Part shown: positions 7,516 through 14,792 of the stretch, in pieces
How the letters are laid out: each line of letters begins with the position of its first letter
How positions within the stretch are numbered: the stretch's first letter is position 1
Source of the DNA: an uncultured Verrucomicrobiota bacterium
GTDB lineage: Bacteria > Verrucomicrobiota > Verrucomicrobiae > Opitutales > Opitutaceae
Direction of reading: 5' to 3'
Length of the DNA: 20,635 bases
NCBI GenBank assembly: GCA_946482165.1
Contig: CAMLQS010000045.1
Coordinates: 1-20,635, forward strand
Translations under genes and position numbers: made by a program
Notes under the pieces: model-generated
What the model was told of the DNA's origin: nothing
What the model saw: only the letters and a program-made list of their open reading frames with translations
Databases searched by the model: none

Positions 7516-8629
7516 AGCGCAGGGCCTCCGCCGGCTGGATGCGCGCGGCATACCACGCGGGATAAAGCGCCCCGGCCAGGGCGGTGAAAAAAGCGGTCGC
7601 CACCACGCCAACGACGAGCGCGGGAGTGAGCTTGGCCTCGAGGTAGCCCTGCAAGCCCGGCAGATGCGCCAGCCCGGCGAGCGTCGCCGCGCCCAGCGCC
7701 CCGCCCGCGACGAGTCCCGCCGCCGCCAGCGCCATCGACTCCGCCACCACGAGCGTTCCCACCTGCCGCGCGCTAAAGCCGCACACGCGCAGCACCGCGA
7801 GCTCGCGGATGCGCCCGAACACCGAGAGCAGCATCGTGTTCGCCACGCCCAGCCCGCCGAGGACGAAGGCGCAGAGCCCGACCGCCCACGCGGTCACGTG
7901 CAGGATGCGAAAGCTGTTGTAGCTCTGGCTGAACTCGCGGTTCTCCAGCGCCATCACGCCCGGCTCCGCCGCCTCCAGCGCCGCCTTGAAATCCTTCCCC
8001 GCGGCGCGATCGCGAAGCTTCACCGCCACGATCGAAGCGGTGTCCTCCCGGTGGAAAAACGCCTGCGCCTCCCCGAGCGGCATGAACACCCCGCCGTCCT
8101 CGAAGCCGTTTTCCGTGTGCAGTATCCCGCCCACCGTAAACGTGCCGCGGCCGATCTCCACTTTCCCTCCAAGACGGGCCTCGAGAAACTCCGCCGCCCG
8201 CGTGCCGAGAAAAATCTCGCCCGGCCGCACGCCAAAATCCTCCGCCCGCCCCGCCCGCCACTTCGCCCGGCGCAGGCGCGGATCCGTCGCCTCGATCCCG
8301 AAACAGGTGATCACCGGGTGCCCTTCCGCGGACACCAGGCCGAAGAGCATCGGATGCGCCTCCGCCACCTCGGGCCGCGCGCGCGTCGCCGCCAGCTGCG
8401 CGGGCGTCACCGAGCTGAAAAACAAATCCGACACCTTCCGCTCGAAGACAAGATAGTCGCTGTCGGTGTTGAGGATTCGCTCGAACATCCCGATCGCGCC
8501 GTGCATCACCGCGAGGATCGAGAGCATCGCGGCCACGCCAAAGGCGATGCCGGCCACGCCGATCAACGCGCGCAGGCGATGGCGCCGGAGATTCGTGGCG
8601 GCCAGGGTCAGGTAGCTTAATCGGGACAT
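7508..8629 (-). CDS. ABC transporter permease, FtsX/MacB fold
   Basis: The 373-residue permease has the LolC/MacB topology: one N-terminal helix (about 20-44, LRALIGVAGIAFGVAAMLSI), a periplasmic domain of about 200 residues, then three C-terminal helices (about 248-270, 292-316 and 335-360) ending in the conserved YPAWYAARIQPAEALRYE. The FtsX-like segment GRIRELAVLRVCGFSARQVG lies at about 274-293. It overlaps the ATPase gene by eight bases and starts 27 bases after the polyprenyl synthase stop, so it is in the same operon. Such transporters act on lipids, lipoproteins or peptides at the outer face of the inner membrane; one permease gene suggests a homodimer. Placement beside YceI-like and prenyl synthase genes suggests an isoprenoid or lipid-linked substrate, by inference. 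Confidence 0.93.
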   Translation of the reverse strand: MSRLSYLTLAATNLRRHRLRALIGVAGIAFGVAAMLSILAVMHGAIGMFERILNTDSDYLVFERKVSDLFFSSVTPAQLAATRARPEVAEAHPMLFGLVSAEGHPVITCFGIEATDPRLRRAKWRAGRAEDFGVRPGEIFLGTRAAEFLEARLGGKVEIGRGTFTVGGILHTENGFEDGGVFMPLGEAQAFFHREDTASIVAVKLRDRAAGKDFKAALEAAEPGVMALENREFSQSYNSFRILHVTAWAVGLCAFVLGGLGVANTMLLSVFGRIRELAVLRVCGFSARQVGTLVVAESMALAAAGLVAGGALGAATLAGLAHLPGLQGYLEAKLTPALVVGVVATAFFTALAGALYPAWYAARIQPAEALRYE

Positions 8630-8656
8630 GCGGGTCGTTTCGGCGCCTCGGCGGGC

Positions 8657-9568
8657 TCAGGCTGCGACGAGCGCCGCCCGGCGGTGCGCGACCGCGAATT
8701 GTTCCTCGTGAAAGCGCTGCAGGTGGCTCCAACGCGCGCCGCGTCCCGCCAGCCGCTCCGCGGCCAGGCCGGCCAGCCGTCCGAGCCGCGCCACCCGCTC
8801 GCGGGTCGCGTGAACGCCGATGGCCAGCGCGAGATTCGGGCGCGCCAGCGCGCGGTCTCGCCCGGTGGACTTGCCCGTCTCGACCCGGCTTTTCAGCACG
8901 TCTCCAAGGTCGTCCAGGGCCTGAAACGCGAGGCCCCAATACACGCAGATTCGCCTGAGGTCCTTGCGCTCGCTTTCGTCGTCCAGGCCGCCGGCCAGCG
9001 CGGGCAGAAAAACCGCCATCCAGAAAAGCGCGCCGGTCTTCGCCGCGGCGATCTTCGACACCGACCTCGCCCCGCCGCGCGTTTCTCCAAAGCGCAAATC
9101 CGCCGCCTGGCCGCCGACCAGACCCGCCGCTCCCAGGCATCCATCGAGGCAGGCGGTGGCCATAAGGCGGTTCGCCAGGGGCCGCTCCGCGAACGCGAAA
9201 CCCGCGAGCGCGTAGGCGCGGTTGATCAGCGCCAGCGCGGCAAGAATCGCCGTGGCCTCGCCGTGCGTCGCATGCGCGCAGGGGAAGCCTCGCCGCGTGG
9301 TCGCGTCATCCATGCAAGGCAGGTCGTCGAGGAGCAGCGACGCGGTGTGGAAATACTCGACCGCGCAGGCGACTTGCAGCGCTTCCCGCTCGCCCAGCCC
9401 GTGCGCGAGAGAGGCCTCGAGCGCGAGGCGCGCGCGGATCAGTTTGCCCGGCTCGCCCGTCGCCTGCGTGATCGCCGCCTCGAGATGCGGCTCCATGCGG
9501 GGCGAGACGGGCGCCAGCTCGCGCAGGGCGGCAAGCAGAGGATCGACGGAGAATGTAAGCGCGACCAT
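8657..9568 (-). CDS. Polyprenyl (probably geranylgeranyl or longer) diphosphate synthase
   Basis: The 303-residue trans-prenyltransferase elongates allylic diphosphates with isopentenyl diphosphate. It has a first aspartate-rich motif DDLPCMDD (81-88) followed by Arg92-Arg93, an N-terminal GKLIRARL with Lys42 and Arg45, Lys177-Thr178, and a second aspartate-rich motif FQALDDLGD (Asp219, Asp220, Asp223). The DDxxxxD spacing is the bacterial IspA/CrtE type. Position minus five before the first motif is Ala76, where farnesyl synthases carry an aromatic residue, so a product longer than C15 is expected. It lies 15 bases after the YceI-like gene. The ATG at 9568 has no strong ribosome-binding site, but no better start exists. 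The product could serve quinone, heme side chain or carotenoid synthesis; which one is not shown. Confidence 0.94.
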   Translation of the reverse strand: MVALTFSVDPLLAALRELAPVSPRMEPHLEAAITQATGEPGKLIRARLALEASLAHGLGEREALQVACAVEYFHTASLLLDDLPCMDDATTRRGFPCAHATHGEATAILAALALINRAYALAGFAFAERPLANRLMATACLDGCLGAAGLVGGQAADLRFGETRGGARSVSKIAAAKTGALFWMAVFLPALAGGLDDESERKDLRRICVYWGLAFQALDDLGDVLKSRVETGKSTGRDRALARPNLALAIGVHATRERVARLGRLAGLAAERLAGRGARWSHLQRFHEEQFAVAHRRAALVAA

Positions 9569-9583
9569 GGCGAAAAAATTCGG

Positions 9584-10150
9584 CTATTTCCCTTCGGGAA
9601 CGACGCGGCCCTGGAGGTGGAAACGCACCTTCACTTCGGGATCAACCTTGAGGACCAAAAGTTTCTTTATCACCGGCAGGCCGAAGTCCCGGGTGTCCAG
9701 GGTCGCCTCGCCGTCGATCGCGTAAAGGTCGCCGTCGTGCGTGACGGACACGGGAAACGAGATCTCCCGCGCCCGCCCGTGAAACACCAGCGTGCCGGTG
9801 GCGATCCGCCGGCCATCCGCCCCGGTCGAGAAGGCGGCCAGCGTGAACGCGCCGTCCGGATTGCGCGCCGTGTCCTGCCAGTCATGCATCGCTTCGTCCC
9901 GGCCATCCTTGCCCGTCTTCACGTCGGCGAAACGAAAGGCGAAACGCGCGCGGACCACCTCCGCCGCGGTTGCGTTCGTGTCCACCACGATGGCGGCGTC
10001 GTAGCGCTCCAGCTTGCCCACGAACGAATCGGCGGTCGCTTTCACCGCGATCTCCACGTGCGACTGCGCCGGGTCGATCCGCAAAGGCGCCTCCGCCGCG
10101 CGCGCCGTCGCCGCCAGCAAGATCATGATACAAATCGCCCCGTAGTTCAT
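9584..10150 (-). CDS. Secreted YceI-family isoprenoid-binding protein
   Basis: The 188-residue protein starts with a signal peptide (about 1-19, MNYGAICIMILLAATARA, cleavage near AAEA) and continues as a lipocalin-like YceI barrel: IDPAQSHVEIAVKA at 25-38, a central IATGTLVFHGRAREISFPV at 116-134, and a C-terminal DFGLPVIKKLLVLKVDPEVKVRFHL at 155-179. YceI family proteins bind polyisoprenoid chains in a hydrophobic pocket and are periplasmic. This gene opens the operon and is followed at once by a polyprenyl diphosphate synthase, an unusually direct pairing of isoprenoid maker and isoprenoid binder. The start at 10150 has AGGGTGGGG just upstream and gives the signal peptide at the correct position; reading from 10333 would cross the operator-like region and is rejected. 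Confidence 0.9.
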   Translation of the reverse strand: MNYGAICIMILLAATARAAEAPLRIDPAQSHVEIAVKATADSFVGKLERYDAAIVVDTNATAAEVVRARFAFRFADVKTGKDGRDEAMHDWQDTARNPDGAFTLAAFSTGADGRRIATGTLVFHGRAREISFPVSVTHDGDLYAIDGEATLDTRDFGLPVIKKLLVLKVDPEVKVRFHLQGRVVPEGK

Positions 10151-10169
10151 GCCCCACCCTACGACGGCC

Positions 10170-10210
10170 CCATGAACCCAGGATGAACCGCGGATGAATT
10201 TTTGTTCATC
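10170..10210 (-). promoter_or_regulatory. Tandem 11-bp direct repeats, putative OmpR-family operator
   Basis: Read on the - strand there are three half-sites, TTCATCC (10198-10192), TTCATCC (10187-10181) and TTCATGG (10176-10170), each separated by four bases, giving an exact 11-bp period. An inverted copy follows at 10205-10210 on the + strand (TTCATC), so 10193-10210 is also a GATGAA-N6-TTCATC palindrome. Seven-base direct repeats with four-base spacers are the classic layout for PhoB/OmpR-type regulators, and one is encoded in the operon. The array ends 19 bases before the YceI start codon and 50 bases before the divergent hydrolase gene. It could thus control either or both. No convincing -10 or -35 box was seen. 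Confidence 0.55.
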
Positions 10211-10259
10211 GACGCGCGCCTTGGTTTTTCCGCCGGCTTCGCGTCTCATCGCCCGAGCC

Positions 10260-11276
10260 ATGCCCGAGCCCCGCGACGTTTCTCCGCCCGGCGATCTCCC
10301 GCGCCCCTTGCGCGTCGGCGACGGCTTCCGCAATCCCGGGCGCCACGAGGACCACGGCCTTCTTCAGGTGCTGCGCTGGAAACTCGCGGGCGGCGCCGCC
10401 CCGTGGCCGCGTTCCGTCCCCGTCGGGCAATGCCCTCCGCCTCCCGCGCCCGCCGCCGGCGTCACCGTGGCGTGCGTCGGCCACGCCACGTTCCTCATCC
10501 GCACCGCGACCGCGTCGTTTCTCACCGATCCCGTCTGGAGCGCGCGCATCGGCCCCTTCGGCGTCCTCGGGCCGCGGCGCGTGCAGCCGCCCGCCATCGC
10601 CTTCGACGCGCTCCCCCCCATCGACGCCGTTCTCCTCAGCCACGACCACTACGACCACTGCGACCTGCCCACGCTCCGGCGACTCGCCCGCTCGCATCCC
10701 CGCGCGCGGCTCTTCGCGCCCCTCGGCCACGGCGACATCGCCCGCCGGACCGGCTTTGGCTTCGGGCGATACTCGGAGTTGGATTGGTGGGCTTCGGCCG
10801 AACCGGCGCCCGGCCACGCCCTTTCCGCCACGCCCGCCCGGCATTGGGGAAACCGCCTGTCCGGCTCGCGCAACCAGCGGCTCTGGTGCGGCTGGCATCT
10901 CGCGGTTTCCGGCGCATCGGTCCTCTTCACCGGCGACACCGCCTTCGACGAAAACTTTTTTCCGGCCATCCGCCGCCGGCTCGGCGAGCCCGCCCTCGCG
11001 CTCATCCCCATCGGCGCCTACGCCCCGCGCTGGTTCATGCGGGGACAGCACTGCGATCCCGCCGAAGCCGTGCGAATCCACCTCGCCCTCGGCGCGCGAC
11101 GCAGCCTCGGCATGCACTGGGGCGCCTTCCCCTTCACCGACGAACCTCGCGACGAGCCGCCCGCCCTGCTCGCCTCCGCGGCCGCCGCGGCGGGGCTGGT
11201 CGCGGGCGAGTTTGCTCCGGCGGTTCCCGGGACTCCCGTGCACGCGCCGCCTTTCCCGTCGCCGGCCCCGGGTTGA
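10260..11276 (+). CDS. Metallo-beta-lactamase-fold hydrolase, NAPE-PLD/RomA-like
   Basis: The 338-residue protein has the NAPE-PLD/RomA/UlaG-like layout: CVGHATFLIRTATASFLTDPVWS at 72-94, metal motif SHDHYDHCD with His128, His130, Asp132 and His133, then His195 (ARHWGNR), bridging Asp226 (FTGDTAFDENFF) and His286 (GMHWGAFPFTDEP). All expected binuclear zinc ligands are present. NAPE-PLD relatives cleave phospholipid head groups, but bacterial members have varied or unknown substrates. There is no signal peptide. The start at ATG 10260 is chosen because the earlier ATG 10194 lies within the repeat array; no clear ribosome-binding site is visible for either. It diverges from the oxidase operon and may share its control region. 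A membrane-lipid substrate is a guess. Confidence 0.92.
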   Translation: MPEPRDVSPPGDLPRPLRVGDGFRNPGRHEDHGLLQVLRWKLAGGAAPWPRSVPVGQCPPPPAPAAGVTVACVGHATFLIRTATASFLTDPVWSARIGPFGVLGPRRVQPPAIAFDALPPIDAVLLSHDHYDHCDLPTLRRLARSHPRARLFAPLGHGDIARRTGFGFGRYSELDWWASAEPAPGHALSATPARHWGNRLSGSRNQRLWCGWHLAVSGASVLFTGDTAFDENFFPAIRRRLGEPALALIPIGAYAPRWFMRGQHCDPAEAVRIHLALGARRSLGMHWGAFPFTDEPRDEPPALLASAAAAAGLVAGEFAPAVPGTPVHAPPFPSPAPG

Positions 11277-11509
11277 CGGCGGGGGTTTCACCCCGGCGGC
11301 TCCCGCTAAACGCCCGCTAAAAACACCCTGAAAAGCCGGCCTCCCGGTGAATTACCGGGATCGGCCAAGGGAAGCCCCGGCGGAGTCGCCCGCGCGCGCT
11401 CCGATGCCGCCCCCGCCGCGTCGCCGCTATCGTGTTCACGCCGCGCAAGGCCGCCGCGTCCACGGTTCGTCCACGAGCCGCGTCCTGCGTGGCTTTTCCG
11501 TCCATTCAC
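11277..11509. other. Intergenic region with small hairpins
   Basis: No gene is seen in these 233 bases. Just after the hydrolase stop, GGGGT (11282-11286) and ACCCC (11290-11294) form a short GC hairpin without a T-run. An 11-bp tandem copy of CCCGCTAAA starts at 11302 and 11313. A perfect inverted repeat CCCGGT-GAATT-ACCGGG lies at 11343-11359. CCACG (11471-11475) pairs with CGTGG (11488-11492) and is followed by CTTTTCC. This stretch must hold the promoter of the downstream sugar cluster, but I could not place a convincing promoter. Confidence 0.5.
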
Positions 11510-12628
11510 ATGTCCAAACTCATTCTCATCACCGGTGGCGCAGGTTTCATCGGGTCGCACCTGGCGGACGAGCTTTTGCGGACCGGGCATCGCGTGCGGG
11601 TGCTCGACGCCTTGATTTCCCCGGTGCACGCGGACGGGGCCGCCCGCCCCGCCTGGCTCGCGCCCGAGGTCGATTTCCGGGTGGGCGACGTTCTGGACCC
11701 CCGCGCCGTGGAACAGGCGCTGGAAGGCGCGGACGCCGTCTATCATTTCGCCGCCATGGTCGGCGCCGGCCAAAGCATGTATCGGCTATCCGACTACACC
11801 GCGGTGAACAACGAGGGCACCGCCGTCCTTCTCGAGGCGCTCTCCCGCCGTCCGGTGGGACGCCTCGTCGTCGCCTCCAGCATGAATGTCTATGGCGAGG
11901 GTCTCTGCCGGGGCCCCGCCGGACCGCTCGTCCCCGGGCGCCTCCGCCCCCTCGACCGCCTTCGCGCCCGCCAGTGGGAACTTGCCGACGCCGACGGCCG
12001 CCCGCTTACCCCGGTCGCAACGCCCGAGACCAAGCAGCCCGAGCTGGCGTCCGTCTACGCGCTTTCGAAGTTCGGCCAGGAACGGCTCTGTCTCATCGTC
12101 GGCCAAGCCCAGGGCATCCCCTGCGTCGCGCTCCGGTTCTTCAACGTCTACGGGCCCCGCCATTCGTATTCGAATCCCCATGCCGGCGTCCTCCCCGCCT
12201 TCGCGTCCCGCATTCTCGACGGGCTCCCTCCGCTGGTCTTCGAGGACGGCCTCCAACGCCGGGATTTTGTCAATGTCCGCGATGTCGTTCGCGCCTGCCT
12301 GCTCGCCCTCGAATCCCCCCGCGCGCCGGGTCGCGTCATCAACATCGGCAGCGGCCGCCACACGACGATCAAACATGCCGCGGAACGTCTCGCCGCCATT
12401 CTCGGTCGGCCGCACATCGGGCCTGAAATCACGCAACGGCACCGCGCGGGCGACGTTCGCCACTGCTTTGCCGACATCTCTCTCGCCCGCGAGCTCCTCG
12501 GGTTCAGTCCGCAGGTCGACCTCGACACCGGCCTCGCCGAGCTCGCCGCCTGGCTCGAAAGCCGCGGCGCCGCCAACCGCGCCGAGATGCCCGCCGAGGC
12601 GCTCGCCGAAGGAGGCGTCCCGGCATGA
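11510..12628 (+). CDS. NAD-dependent epimerase/dehydratase (extended SDR)
   Basis: The 372-residue extended short-chain dehydrogenase has an NAD-binding TGGAGFIGSHLADELL (8-23), acidic Asp60, Ala81-Ala82 (YHFAAMVG), Ser123-Ser124 (VASSMNVYGEG) and catalytic Tyr183-x3-Lys187 (SVYALSKFGQE), then the substrate-domain segment LRFFNVYGPRHSYSNPHAGV (208-227). It should oxidise, epimerise or dehydrate a nucleotide-activated hexose, as in the UDP-glucose epimerase/dTDP-glucose dehydratase superfamily; the exact substrate cannot be read. A stretch of about 40 residues before the active Tyr (135-175) is longer than in the basic family. ATG 11510 is chosen because the Rossmann fold begins at once; the longer reading from 11432 adds unstructured sequence. 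Its end overlaps the next gene as ATGA (12625-12628). It is the first gene of the sugar cluster. Confidence 0.94.
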   Translation: MSKLILITGGAGFIGSHLADELLRTGHRVRVLDALISPVHADGAARPAWLAPEVDFRVGDVLDPRAVEQALEGADAVYHFAAMVGAGQSMYRLSDYTAVNNEGTAVLLEALSRRPVGRLVVASSMNVYGEGLCRGPAGPLVPGRLRPLDRLRARQWELADADGRPLTPVATPETKQPELASVYALSKFGQERLCLIVGQAQGIPCVALRFFNVYGPRHSYSNPHAGVLPAFASRILDGLPPLVFEDGLQRRDFVNVRDVVRACLLALESPRAPGRVINIGSGRHTTIKHAAERLAAILGRPHIGPEITQRHRAGDVRHCFADISLARELLGFSPQVDLDTGLAELAAWLESRGAANRAEMPAEALAEGGVPA

Positions 12629-13824
12629 GCACGCTGGCGCCCTTTGCTTCCGGCGGAGCCGGCATCCCCGAGCCGACCTTCATCGCCGCCGACGAATCAT
12701 CCGCTTCGGGCTCGCCCGACTTGGAGTCGTCCACCGCGCCCCTGCCGCTGTCTCGCGCTTCGCTTCTCGACGACAGCCCCGTCTTCATCACCGGCGGCGC
12801 GGGTTTCATCGGGAGCAACCTCGCCGATCATCTCCTCTCGGAGGGCCGCCGCGTCCGCGTTTTCGACAACGTCTCCCGCCCGGGAGTGGAGCGAAACCTT
12901 TCCTGGCTCCGCGCCCGGCACGGCGACCGGCTTCAAATCCGCCTCGGCGACGTTCGAGACCCCCGGTCGCTGGAAGCCGCCCTGCGCGGCACCGGCCCCG
13001 TCTTTCACTTCGCGGCCCAGGTCGCGGTCACCGCGAGTTTCTCCGACCCGGTTTCCGATTTCGACGTCAACGCCCGCGGCACCCTCAACCTCCTCGAAGC
13101 CATCCGCCGTTCACCGCGTCGCCACGGAGTCGTCTTCGCCTCCACCAACAAGGTCTACGGCCACCTCGAGGACGTCGCGCTCGAGGTCGATGGACGCCGC
13201 TTCGCGCCCGTGGACCCCGCGCTGCGCGGCGGCTTTGACGAAACCCGCCCGCTCTCGTTCCACGGCCCCTACGGCTGCTCCAAGGGCGCCGCCGACCAAT
13301 ACGTCCTCGACTACGCGCGCACCTTTGGGATTCCGGCCGTCGTGCTGCGCATGAGCTCCGTCTACGGGCCCCGCCAATGCGGCAACGAGGAGCAGGGCTG
13401 GATCGCCCACTTTGTCGCCAGCGCGCTCGCCCGGCGCACCATCACGATCTTTGGCGACGGCCGCCAGGTGCGCGACCCGCTTCACGTCGACGATCTCGTC
13501 GACGCCCTGCTTCGCGCCCAGGATCGCATCGACCGGATCACCGGTCGCGCCTTCAACGTCGGCGGCGGCCCCGCCCGCGCCGCCAGCCTGCTCGAAATCG
13601 TCGATCTCATCCGCGATTTGCAGGGCTCCGCGCCCGCCGTGGAATTCTCCGACTGGCGCATCGCGGACCAGCGTTACTACGTCTCCGACACGCGCCGTTT
13701 TTGCGCCGCCACCGGCTGGGGTCCCCGCGTCGACCTCGTGAATGGCGTCGCCCGCCTCCACCGCTGGTTTGTCGAAAATCCGACCCTCGCACCCGCGGAG
13801 TTCGCCGCGACATCCGCCCCATGA
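12625..13824 (+). CDS. NAD-dependent sugar epimerase, CDP-paratose/tyvelose 2-epimerase-like
   Basis: The 399-residue protein is a second extended SDR: TGGAGFIGSNLADHLL (56-71), FHFAAQVAVTASFSDP (127-142), Thr174 in FASTNKVYG, catalytic Tyr216-x3-Lys220 (GPYGCSKGAADQYVLDYAR) and RMSSVYGPRQCGNEEQGWIAHF (242-263). The STNKVYG, GCSKGAADQY and RQ.G.EEQGW strings are typical of CDP-paratose/CDP-tyvelose 2-epimerases, which invert C2 of a 3,6-dideoxyhexose. No CDP-glucose dehydratase or dideoxysugar genes are visible here, so the true substrate may be another nucleotide sugar. The first 50 residues are an unusual Ser/Ala/Pro-rich extension before the Rossmann fold; the start is fixed by the ATGA overlap with the previous gene, and no internal Met is available. 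The stop overlaps the next start (13821-13824). Confidence 0.93.
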   Translation: MSTLAPFASGGAGIPEPTFIAADESSASGSPDLESSTAPLPLSRASLLDDSPVFITGGAGFIGSNLADHLLSEGRRVRVFDNVSRPGVERNLSWLRARHGDRLQIRLGDVRDPRSLEAALRGTGPVFHFAAQVAVTASFSDPVSDFDVNARGTLNLLEAIRRSPRRHGVVFASTNKVYGHLEDVALEVDGRRFAPVDPALRGGFDETRPLSFHGPYGCSKGAADQYVLDYARTFGIPAVVLRMSSVYGPRQCGNEEQGWIAHFVASALARRTITIFGDGRQVRDPLHVDDLVDALLRAQDRIDRITGRAFNVGGGPARAASLLEIVDLIRDLQGSAPAVEFSDWRIADQRYYVSDTRRFCAATGWGPRVDLVNGVARLHRWFVENPTLAPAEFAATSAP

Positions 13825-14792
13825 AGCCGGATTATCTCGCCGCCGTTCTCACCGCCCCCGGTCTCTTCGAATACCGCCGACTGCCTCTCCCCGCCCCCGC
13901 CCCGGGCGGTGTGCGCGTGCGGCTCCGCGGCTGCGGCGTCTGCGCGTCCGGGCTCCCCGCCTGGGAGGGCCGCGAGCGGTTCGACTACCCGCTCGAGCCC
14001 GGCGCGCCCGGGATCGATGGCTGGGGCCTTGTCGACGCGGTCGGAGAGACGGTCACCTCCGTCCGCGTCGGCGACCGGGTCGCGCTCTTGTCCGCCAACG
14101 CCTTCGCCGAGGTCGCGGTTTCCCCGGTCGATCAAGTCGTCTCGCTTCCCCCGGGGCTCGGCGTCCCGGAGTTTCCCGGCCGGTCTTTGGGCTGCGCCAT
14201 AAATATCCTGCGCCGCGCGCAGATCCTGCCGCACCACCACGTCGCCATCGTCGGCATCGGCTTCCTCGGCGCACTGCTTACCCAACTCGTCTCGCTCACC
14301 GGGGCAAAGACCTACGCGGTCGCGCGCCGCCCCTACGCCCAGTCGCTTGCGGCCGCGATGGGCGCCACCCGCGTAATCGCATCCGCCGGGAACCGTCGCG
14401 TGGTCGACGAAATCATGACGCTCACCGGCGGCATCGGCTGCGACCGCGTCATCGAATGCGTGGGCCTGCAAGAACCGCTCGACCTGGCCGCCGAGCTCGT
14501 GGCCGAACGCGGTCGCCTCGTGATCGCCGGTTTCCACCAGGACGGTCCGCGCACCGTCGACATGCGCTCCTGGAATTGGCGCGGCCTCGATGTCGTCAAC
14601 GCCCACGAACGCGACCCGCTCGTCGCCTCGCTCGGCGTCTCCGCCGCGGCGGCCGCGGTCGAGGAGCGCCGCATGGACCCCGCTCCGCTCTACACCCACC
14701 GCTTCCGCCTCACCGATCTCGACAGAGTCTTCACCCTGCTGCGCGACCGCCCCGAAGGCTTCTGCAAGGCCCTTGTTCTTTATGATCACTGA
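13821..14792 (+). CDS. MDR-family oxidoreductase without catalytic zinc ligands
   Basis: The 323-residue medium-chain dehydrogenase/reductase has an N-terminal GroES-like domain (CGVCASGLPAWEG at 38-50) and a C-terminal Rossmann domain with VAIVGIGFLG (141-150) and GCDRVIECVG (206-215). Cys41 sits where zinc alcohol dehydrogenases have their first catalytic ligand, but the expected His-Glu pair is replaced by Ile65-Asp66 (APGIDGWGL). The four-cysteine structural zinc loop is also missing. It is therefore likely zinc-independent, reducing or oxidising a sugar or precursor in the cluster; the substrate is unknown. Its start overlaps the epimerase stop as ATGA, and its stop lies 11 bases inside the glycosyltransferase gene. 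At 323 residues it is slightly short for the family. Confidence 0.9.
   Translation: MKPDYLAAVLTAPGLFEYRRLPLPAPAPGGVRVRLRGCGVCASGLPAWEGRERFDYPLEPGAPGIDGWGLVDAVGETVTSVRVGDRVALLSANAFAEVAVSPVDQVVSLPPGLGVPEFPGRSLGCAINILRRAQILPHHHVAIVGIGFLGALLTQLVSLTGAKTYAVARRPYAQSLAAAMGATRVIASAGNRRVVDEIMTLTGGIGCDRVIECVGLQEPLDLAAELVAERGRLVIAGFHQDGPRTVDMRSWNWRGLDVVNAHERDPLVASLGVSAAAAAVEERRMDPAPLYTHRFRLTDLDRVFTLLRDRPEGFCKALVLYDH

Noticed and set aside
10194..10259. 22-codon N-terminal extension of the metallo-hydrolase
   Set aside because: It starts inside the direct-repeat array and has no family similarity; ATG 10260 is preferred though no ribosome-binding site decides it.
10150..10260. FNR/DNR box (TTGAT-N4-ATCAA)
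   Set aside because: No match to the consensus in this control region; the symmetric GATGAA-N6-TTCATC has different sequence and spacing.
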